A stretch of 64,000 nucleotides of DNA, from contig NC_012522.1 in assembly GCF_000010805.1 (NCBI RefSeq), positions 1,798,001 to 1,862,000 on the forward strand, read 5' to 3'. A model generated the notes under the pieces. That model worked only from the letters and a program-made list of their open reading frames with translations, was not told the origin of the DNA and searched no databases. Source of the DNA: Rhodococcus opacus B4. Its GTDB lineage: Bacteria; Actinomycetota; Actinomycetes; Mycobacteriales; Mycobacteriaceae. Below are positions 59,101 to 64,000 of the stretch, one piece after another (positions within the stretch are counted from its first letter, which is position 1; each line of letters starts with the position of its first letter). A program made the translations under genes and the position numbers.

Positions 59101-60375
59101 CTACGGCGACGTCCGGCGCATCGCTCCGACCGGATCGGAGTAGATGGCGCTCAGCGACACCACCGTCGAGGCGTACTCCTGCACCCGGTTGCCGAAGCCG
59201 GAAATGCGAATGTCCCTGCGCTCCAGCGACGATGCCTGCGCGAAAGCCTCCGCGACGTGCGGGATTCCGGCCGGGTACTCGGTGAACGCCTGACCGCCGA
59301 GGATCACGCGGTCCGGGTTGAACAGGTCCCGCAGCATCGCGACCGTCTTCCCGAGCACCTGCGCGCGCTCCACCAGAATCTCGTGCGCGGGAGCGGAATC
59401 CGAGGACGCCGCCTTGTAGAGCGCGCTCATCGTCGGACGCTGATTCGACTCGGGGAGAATGCCGGCGGCGAGCGCGGCGGAGATGACCGCGCGATCGCTG
59501 ATCGTCGCCTCGAGGCATCCGCGTGAACCGCACGAGCACTGCGCCGAAGATCCGGTCGGCAGGTGCGCGATCGAACCCGGGCCGCTCGACGGCGTGTGGA
59601 CGCGGCCGTCGATGGTGATCGCGATTCCGGCCGTCTCACGGGCGTAGAAGTACAGTCCCGTTTCGCCTTGCGCGACACCCTCTTCGCTGTCCGGGGTCAG
59701 CAGCAGTTCGGACGCGGCCATCGCCTCGACGTGCGCCGCGACGGAGACGGGCAACCCGAGTCCGGTCGCGATGATGGCGCCCACCTGAGCGGACTTCCAC
59801 CCCAGCCTGGGGTGGTCGACGACGCCGGTCTGCGCATCGACGCGCCCGCCGAGCGCGACACCGGCCCACAGCGGGCGGCGCCGGTGCCAGCGGGACGCGA
59901 AAGCCCTTGCACTGCGGGCGATGCCGGTCAGCGCGTCGGCGGAGGCACCCTGCGGGGTGGGCACCTCGACCGCGCCGAGAACCTTCCCGCGGAGGTCGCT
60001 GGCGATGATGCTGGTCACGACCGCTCCGATGTGGATGCCCACGGTCAGGTACGGCTCGTGGTTGACCTCGAACGGAACCCGCGGACGACCGATCGCGCCG
60101 GACGGCGTGAGGTCTCCGCGTTCGCGCAGCAACCCGAGGTCGAGGAGCGCCGACACCTGACGGTTGACGGTGGCGATGCTCAGTCCGGTCGCCTTCGCGG
60201 CGACGTCCCGGGACAGCGGCCCGCGTGACCGGGCGACCCGCAGCACGCCGGCGGCGGGGCCGTCGCTGATCCGCAGTTCGGGGGGAACGATGTGGAGACG
60301 GGGCCGGGACACGGGCCGCTGGAATCGAGATGCGGATCCGGTCCGGGTGGGGCTGGAAAGGGTGGGGGTAGACAC
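59101..60375 (-). CDS. ROK-family transcriptional regulator (Rv0485-like)
   Basis: 424 residues: an N-terminal MarR-like winged HTH (ARSRGPLSRDVAAKATGLSI, NRQVSALLDLGLL), then a ROK domain with the zinc motif QCSCGSRGCLEA. The kinase phosphate site usually DxG reads VGIHIGAVVTS, with His for Asp, so it is a regulator rather than a sugar kinase. In M. tuberculosis the adjacent gene to mshA (Rv0485) is of this type. GTG at 60375 with AAGGA 7 bases upstream. Preceded by a Cys-rich leader ORF. Confidence 0.85.
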   Translation of the reverse strand: MSTPTLSSPTRTGSASRFQRPVSRPRLHIVPPELRISDGPAAGVLRVARSRGPLSRDVAAKATGLSIATVNRQVSALLDLGLLRERGDLTPSGAIGRPRVPFEVNHEPYLTVGIHIGAVVTSIIASDLRGKVLGAVEVPTPQGASADALTGIARSARAFASRWHRRRPLWAGVALGGRVDAQTGVVDHPRLGWKSAQVGAIIATGLGLPVSVAAHVEAMAASELLLTPDSEEGVAQGETGLYFYARETAGIAITIDGRVHTPSSGPGSIAHLPTGSSAQCSCGSRGCLEATISDRAVISAALAAGILPESNQRPTMSALYKAASSDSAPAHEILVERAQVLGKTVAMLRDLFNPDRVILGGQAFTEYPAGIPHVAEAFAQASSLERRDIRISGFGNRVQEYASTVVSLSAIYSDPVGAMRRTSP

Positions 60376-60486
60376 GTGGCAGTCCTTGCATGCGGAGGCG
60401 GTGCGCACCTTCGTCCGAACGCTGCATCGGTCCCGGGTGGAGACGGGGACGACCGAGGACGATCGATCAGGAGAAGACTGCGCGAA

Positions 60487-60600
60487 TTAGCTGCAGATGC
60501 TGAGACAGCGACAACACAGTTCCCGCGCCAAGGGCAGCCGCGAACCCAGCGCGGAGGTCACGTACGTGACCCGCGGAGCGGTCGACTGGCCTGAGGACAT
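60487..60600 (-). CDS. Cys-rich leader peptide candidate upstream of the ROK gene
   Basis: An open frame of 37 codons, too short for ordinary gene calling. It ends ELCCRCLSICS, with four Cys in the last nine codons (Cys, Cys, Arg, Cys, then Leu-Ser-Ile-Cys), and reaches TAA 111 bases before the ROK start on the same strand. A shorter in-frame GTG start at 60561 gives 24 residues. No strong Shine-Dalgarno is seen, but leaderless starts are common in actinobacteria. Runs of Cys codons at the end of a leader suit translation-based sensing of Cys-tRNA; such leaders are described in mycobacteria before sulfur genes. A stem with a bulge at 60427-60456 follows. Expression is not shown. Confidence 0.6.
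   Translation of the reverse strand: MSSGQSTAPRVTYVTSALGSRLPLARELCCRCLSICS
60556..60571. promoter_or_regulatory. Perfect 16-bp palindrome in the leader region
   Basis: GGTCACGTACGTGACC is fully self-complementary. On the minus strand it covers the in-frame GTG that could start a shorter leader. It could be a regulator binding site (for example for the ROK protein) or a structure at the leader start. No other copy was noticed in this window. Confidence 0.45.
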
Positions 60601-60779
60601 GTCACGAAAGTAGCAGCTTCGGTCGGTTTCACCAATCCGAGCGTGACGGCGTGTACCGCCGCGCCGCCGCGCTTGCGCAGCTCACCCCGCTGCGCGGCAC
60701 CGGCTCCGGGCGTGACGCCGGGAGACCGTCACCACCCTTGACGGCGATCGTGTTTCAAGACACAATTCACCGGAACACC

Positions 60780-60795
60780 AACCGAACGTACGGTT
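60780..60795. promoter_or_regulatory. Inverted repeat in MHS transporter promoter
   Basis: AACCG-aacgta-CGGTT in the AT-richer stretch, 104 bases upstream of the transporter start. A CTGT-aaac-ACAG repeat lies a little downstream at about 60814-60825. Either could be an operator; no regulator is assigned. Confidence 0.35.
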
Positions 60796-60898
60796 ATACA
60801 TTCGCCAACTACCTCTGTAAACACAGTGGAATCAACGATGCAATCTCGGAGAACCACATCCTGACCGAACAATCGGTCGAGACTTGAAGGAAATGGAA

Positions 60899-62197
60899 AT
60901 GACCTCCACCCAGATCTCCGTGACACCGCAGGCGCCCGTCCGGCCGCTGAAGGTGGCCGGCGCCAGTCTCATCGGGACCGCCATCGAGTGGTACGACTAC
61001 TTCATCTACGGCATGGCCGCCGCGATCGTGTTCGGCCCGCTGTTTTTCCCGTCCTTCTCCTCGATCGCGGGCACCCTGGCCGCGTTCGCGACGTTCTCCG
61101 TCGGCTTCGTCGCGCGGCCGATCGGCGGCGTCGTGATGGGCCACTTCGGTGACCGCATCGGACGCAAGTCCATGCTCGTCCTGTCGCTGATGCTGATGGG
61201 TGGCGCGACCGTCGGCATCGGGCTGCTGCCCACCTACGCCACCATCGGTGTCTGGGCGCCGATCCTGCTGGTCACCCTTCGTTTCATTCAGGGAATCGGC
61301 GTCGGCGGGGAGTGGGGCGGCGCTGTGCTGATGGCGGTGGAGCACGCACCCGCCAACCGGAAGGGCTTCTACGGCAGCTTCCCGCAGATGGGTGTGCCCG
61401 GCGGCCTGATCCTGGCGAATCTCGTGTTCCTGGGCGTGTCGACGAGCCTCAGCGAGGAAGCGTTCCTGGCCTGGGGCTGGCGGATCCCGTTCCTGGCCAG
61501 CGCGGTCATGGTGCTGATGGGGCTCGTCATCCGGTTCACCATCACCGAGAGCCCCGACTTCGAGAAGGTCAAGGACACGCACCGCGATCAGCGACTGCCG
61601 ATCGTCACCGTCCTGCGGGAGAACCTGCGCGAAGTGCTGCTGTCCGCAGGTGCGTTCGTCGGTATCAACACCGTCGGATACATCTTCATGGCATACCTGC
61701 TGTCCTATTCGACGAAGGTCCTGGGCATGAGCAAGACGATCGTGCTCGTCTTCACGCTGGTCGCGTCGTTCGTGTGGCTGATCGTCATCCCCGTCGCGTC
61801 GATGCTGTCGGACAGGTACGGCCGGCGGCGGCTGCTCGTCACCGGCTCGATCGGGCTGACGGTCTGGGCGGCCGCGCTGTTCCCGCTGATCGATCTCGGA
61901 AACCCGGCGGTGATGATGCTCGCCCTCCTCGGCACGGCCGTGTTCATGGGCATCGTCTACGGGCCGATCGCCGCACTGTTCACCGAGTTGTTCAGCGCCG
62001 AGGTCCGGTACAGCGGTGCGTCGCTGGGCTATCAGATCGGTTCGGTTCTCGGCGGTGGGCTCGCCCCGACGGTGGCGGCCGCGCTGTACGCGAGCTGGGG
62101 TTCGTCGGCACCGATCTCCGCGTACCTCACCGCGGTCACGCTGCTCAGCCTGCTCTGCGTCGTCGCGATCACCCGGAAGGTCCGCGCCGCCGCGTAG
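60899..62197 (+). CDS. MHS-family MFS transporter
   Basis: 432 residues of the metabolite:H+ symporter group: [19 protein letters not shown] near the start (the WYDFF-type motif), [20 protein letters not shown] in loop 2-3, and [20 protein letters not shown]. These symporters import dicarboxylates, betaines, aromatic acids and similar compounds. ATG at 60899 is chosen because AAGG lies 8 bases upstream; ATG at 60893 is too close. Followed by a hairpin and then the TauD-family gene. Confidence 0.9.
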   Translation: MTSTQISVTPQAPVRPLKVAGASLIGTAIEWYDYFIYGMAAAIVFGPLFFPSFSSIAGTLAAFATFSVGFVARPIGGVVMGHFGDRIGRKSMLVLSLMLMGGATVGIGLLPTYATIGVWAPILLVTLRFIQGIGVGGEWGGAVLMAVEHAPANRKGFYGSFPQMGVPGGLILANLVFLGVSTSLSEEAFLAWGWRIPFLASAVMVLMGLVIRFTITESPDFEKVKDTHRDQRLPIVTVLRENLREVLLSAGAFVGINTVGYIFMAYLLSYSTKVLGMSKTIVLVFTLVASFVWLIVIPVASMLSDRYGRRRLLVTGSIGLTVWAAALFPLIDLGNPAVMMLALLGTAVFMGIVYGPIAALFTELFSAEVRYSGASLGYQIGSVLGGGLAPTVAAALYASWGSSAPISAYLTAVTLLSLLCVVAITRKVRAAA

Positions 62198-62223
62198 CGT
62201 CGACCCGAGGGATCCATTGACGT

Positions 62224-62254
62224 CTCCGCCGCACCGCCCGCCGGCGCGGCGGAG
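62224..62254. terminator. GC hairpin after the MHS transporter
   Basis: CTCCGCCGC (62224-62232) pairs with GCGGCGGAG (62246-62254) over a 13-base loop, 27 bases after the stop. There is no T-run. It may reduce read-through into the TauD-family gene. Confidence 0.45.
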
Positions 62255-62369
62255 TCGTCGTCGCGTGCCCTCCCGTTGCGATCAGGGTGACGCAAATCCT
62301 TCCGGCGGCACACTCCCGATGGTTCGGTTACAGGACTCCACACCGTCTCCGGTATCCGAAAGGCCCACC

Positions 62370-63314
62370 ATGTCCATCGATTTCGCGCCCGAGCACGTGA
62401 CCGCCGAGGGTTCTCCGAACGCGGCGAGCGTCGTCAAGCTGGGTGCCCACATCGGCGCCCGGATCGACGGCGTCCAGCTCGGCGGCCAGCTCGACCCCGC
62501 CACCGTGTCGCTCATCCGTCAGGCCCTGCTCGAGCACAAGGTGATCTTCTTCCGCGGCCAGGACCATCTCACCGACGACTCGCAGTACGAGTTCGCGGAG
62601 CTTCTCGGCTCCCCCACCACGGCGCACCCGACGGTCACCTCACGCGGCACCAAGGTGCTGCCCATCGACTCCGACTACGGCAAGGCCAACAGCTGGCACA
62701 CCGATGTCACGTTCGTCGACCGCATCCCGAAGGCGTCGATCCTGCGTGCCGTGGAACTCCCCACGTACGGCGGAACCACCACCTGGGCGTCGGGTGTCGC
62801 CGCCTACAACGCGCTGCCCGAGCCGCTGAAGGTCCTCGCCGACAACCTGTGGGCGACGCACACCAACGTCTACGACTACGCGGCGACCAGCGCCGAACGC
62901 GCGCAGGACGCGAAGTCGCAGGAATACCGCGCCGAGTTCCAGTCCACCTACTTCGAGACGGAGCACCCGGTGGTGCGGGTCCACCCCGAGACCGGCGAGC
63001 GCACACTGCTGCTCGGTCACTTCGTCAAGAAGCTGGTCGGCCTGAGCAGCACCCAGTCGCAGGCGCTCTTCAAGGTTCTGCAGGATCACGCCATCTCGCT
63101 CGAGTTCACCACCCGGTGGAACTGGCAGTCGGGCGATGTCGCGATCTGGGACAACCGCGCCACTCAGCACTACGCCGTCGCCGACTACGACGACCAGTAC
63201 CGGCGACTCAACCGCATCACCCTGGCCGGCGACGTCCCCGTCGACGTCCGGGGCGAGCGCAGCCGCAGCGTCGCGGGCGACGCGAGTGACTACTCCGTCA
63301 TCGACGAGCCCTAA
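62370..63314 (+). CDS. TauD/TfdA-family alpha-ketoglutarate-dependent dioxygenase
   Basis: 314 residues. The iron triad is readable: H110 and D112 ([11 protein letters not shown]) and H267 ([10 protein letters not shown]), with the 2-oxoglutarate Arg in [10 protein letters not shown]. Family members oxidise taurine, alkylsulfonates, alkylsulfates or phenoxyacetates; sulfonate use is a common role in sulfur starvation. ATG at 62370, with GAAAGG upstream. It lies after the MHS transporter and before an SDR, which suggests a small catabolic cluster. Substrate not determined. Confidence 0.88.
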   Translation: MSIDFAPEHVTAEGSPNAASVVKLGAHIGARIDGVQLGGQLDPATVSLIRQALLEHKVIFFRGQDHLTDDSQYEFAELLGSPTTAHPTVTSRGTKVLPIDSDYGKANSWHTDVTFVDRIPKASILRAVELPTYGGTTTWASGVAAYNALPEPLKVLADNLWATHTNVYDYAATSAERAQDAKSQEYRAEFQSTYFETEHPVVRVHPETGERTLLLGHFVKKLVGLSSTQSQALFKVLQDHAISLEFTTRWNWQSGDVAIWDNRATQHYAVADYDDQYRRLNRITLAGDVPVDVRGERSRSVAGDASDYSVIDEP

Positions 63315-63323
63315 CATGTCGGC

Positions 63324-64000
63324 ATGACCTTTTCACCTGACACCCGCATCGCCGTCGTCACCGGAGCGAGCTCCGGAATCGGCGAAGCCACCGCCCGCAC
63401 CCTCGCCGAGCAGGGATTTCATGTGGTGATCGGGGCGCGGCGACTGGATCGTCTGGAGAAGATCGCCGAAGACATCGGCGGTACCGCGCTCGAACTCGAC
63501 GTCACGGATCAGGATTCCGTGGACGCGTTCGCCGCGGTACTGCCGAGGGTCGACGTGCTCGTCAACAATGCGGGCGGCGCCAAGGGACTGGCCACCGTCG
63601 CGGAGGCCGATCTCGACGACTGGCGGTGGATGTGGGAGACCAACGTCCTGGGCACGCTTCGGGTCACCAAGGCGTTGTTGCCGAAGCTGATCGAGTCGGG
63701 TGACGGTCTGGTCGTCACTGTCACGTCGCTGGCCGCGCTCGAGGCATACGACAACGGTTCCGGGTACACGACGGCCAAGCACGCGGAGGCCGTCCTGCAC
63801 CGCACGCTGCGCGGGGAACTGCTCGGCAAGCCGGTCCGTCTCACCGAGATCGCCCCGGGCGCAGTGGAAACCGAGTTCTCGCTGGTGCGTTTCGAGGGCG
63901 ACCAGGAGCGCGCCGACAAGGTCTACGCGGGCATCACCCCGCTGGTGGCCACGGACGTCGCCGACGTCATCGGGTTCGTCGCCTCCCGGCCGCCCCATGT
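63324..64000 (+). CDS. Short-chain dehydrogenase/reductase, 3' end cut by the window
   Basis: At least 225 residues are in the window with no stop before the edge. The Rossmann motif AVVTGASSGIGEATARTLAE (TGxxxGxG), NNAGG, and the catalytic region VTSLAALEAYDNGSGYTTAK (Tyr and Lys of YxxxK) are all present. It reduces or oxidises a carbonyl/alcohol with NAD(P). ATG at 63324, 9 bases after the TauD-family stop, so the two are probably cotranscribed. Confidence 0.9.
   Translation, partial: MTFSPDTRIAVVTGASSGIGEATARTLAEQGFHVVIGARRLDRLEKIAEDIGGTALELDVTDQDSVDAFAAVLPRVDVLVNNAGGAKGLATVAEADLDDWRWMWETNVLGTLRVTKALLPKLIESGDGLVVTVTSLAALEAYDNGSGYTTAKHAEAVLHRTLRGELLGKPVRLTEIAPGAVETEFSLVRFEGDQERADKVYAGITPLVATDVADVIGFVASRPPH

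Larger units (their letters stand above)
60376..60898. other. 522-base divergent regulatory region
   Basis: The gap between the ROK gene (minus) and the MHS transporter (plus) holds a candidate Cys-rich leader ORF on the minus strand (60487-60600) and a 16-bp palindrome within it. The part from about 60750 to 60880 is AT-richer than the surroundings and has an inverted repeat at 60780-60795, so it probably carries the transporter promoter. A 78-codon open frame over 60651-60887 has no family features and I do not accept it. Confidence 0.6.

Noticed and set aside
60651-60887. A 78-codon plus-strand ORF in the ROK-transporter gap
   Set aside because: No family features or Shine-Dalgarno, its composition shifts across the promoter-like AT-rich part, and its stop overlaps the transporter ribosome-binding site.

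Overview
The window is a high-GC actinobacterial chromosome segment, very probably from Rhodococcus (R. jostii/opacus-like). The gene order and protein families are those of the mycolic-acid actinomycetes. From memory of the M. tuberculosis map, runs of this window parallel Rv0485-Rv0534: mshA, YbjN, gpm1, senX3-regX3, Rv0495c-Rv0502 with proC and galE2, serB1, the hem genes, the system II cytochrome c genes and menA. No rRNA, tRNA, IS element, prophage or CRISPR array was seen. Genes are densely packed, and many same-strand neighbours overlap by 1 or 4 bases (ATGA or GTGA).

1-5.2 kb: end of an ABC-2 permease, a bidirectional terminator, then a module of a Tat-exported flavin amine oxidase, a RidA-type lipoprotein and a mini-TatA. 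It is divergent from an amino-acid/amine permease and an IclR regulator, with a 10-bp-arm inverted repeat between the two halves. 5.1-15.8 kb: a large SARP/AfsR-type regulator, menA, a small membrane protein, an HTH plus ClpN-domain pair, an acyltransferase, a GNAT, a Cds1-like PLP enzyme with a DUF4229 protein, a BldC-like regulator and a MinD-like ATPase. 15.8-23.3 kb (minus strand): hppD, hemL, a histidine phosphatase, TlpA-like thioredoxin, CcdA, ResB and CcsA, i.e. aromatic catabolism, heme and cytochrome c maturation. 23.4-28.8 kb: Lrp and MarR regulators, a hydrolase lacking its nucleophile, DUF427, DUF3099, an acyl-CoA dehydrogenase/oxidase and small membrane proteins.

28.8-35.7 kb (minus strand): rex-hemA-hemC-hemD-hemB with a near-consensus Rex operator upstream of rex. 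35.7-45.7 kb: a glutaredoxin-like protein, a SerB-type phosphatase, PlsC, a GalE2-like protein, a 33-residue COX24-like basic protein, an excisionase-like HTH protein, proC, a thioesterase, a MerR regulator, a sugar-phosphate isomerase-like protein, a Rv0497-like membrane protein and Ppx. 45.7-53.4 kb: a Cys-rich conserved protein, a small secreted protein, regX3/senX3, gpm1, an acyl-CoA ligase, a YbjN protein and mshA (mycothiol). 53.4-64 kb: an alpha/beta hydrolase, MFS, PIG-L deacetylase, hot-dog thioesterase, tocopherol-cyclase-like protein, isochorismatase-type hydrolase, orphan DUF742 protein, ROK regulator, MHS-type transporter, TauD-family dioxygenase and a partial SDR.

The most interesting items are a short Cys-rich leader-like ORF (ending in a CCRC...C cluster) upstream of the ROK regulator near mshA and a TauD-type dioxygenase; the exported oxidase/RidA/TatA module; two copies of an inverted-repeat element, both in convergent gaps; the Rex operator; and an alpha/beta hydrolase with Ala at the nucleophile position.
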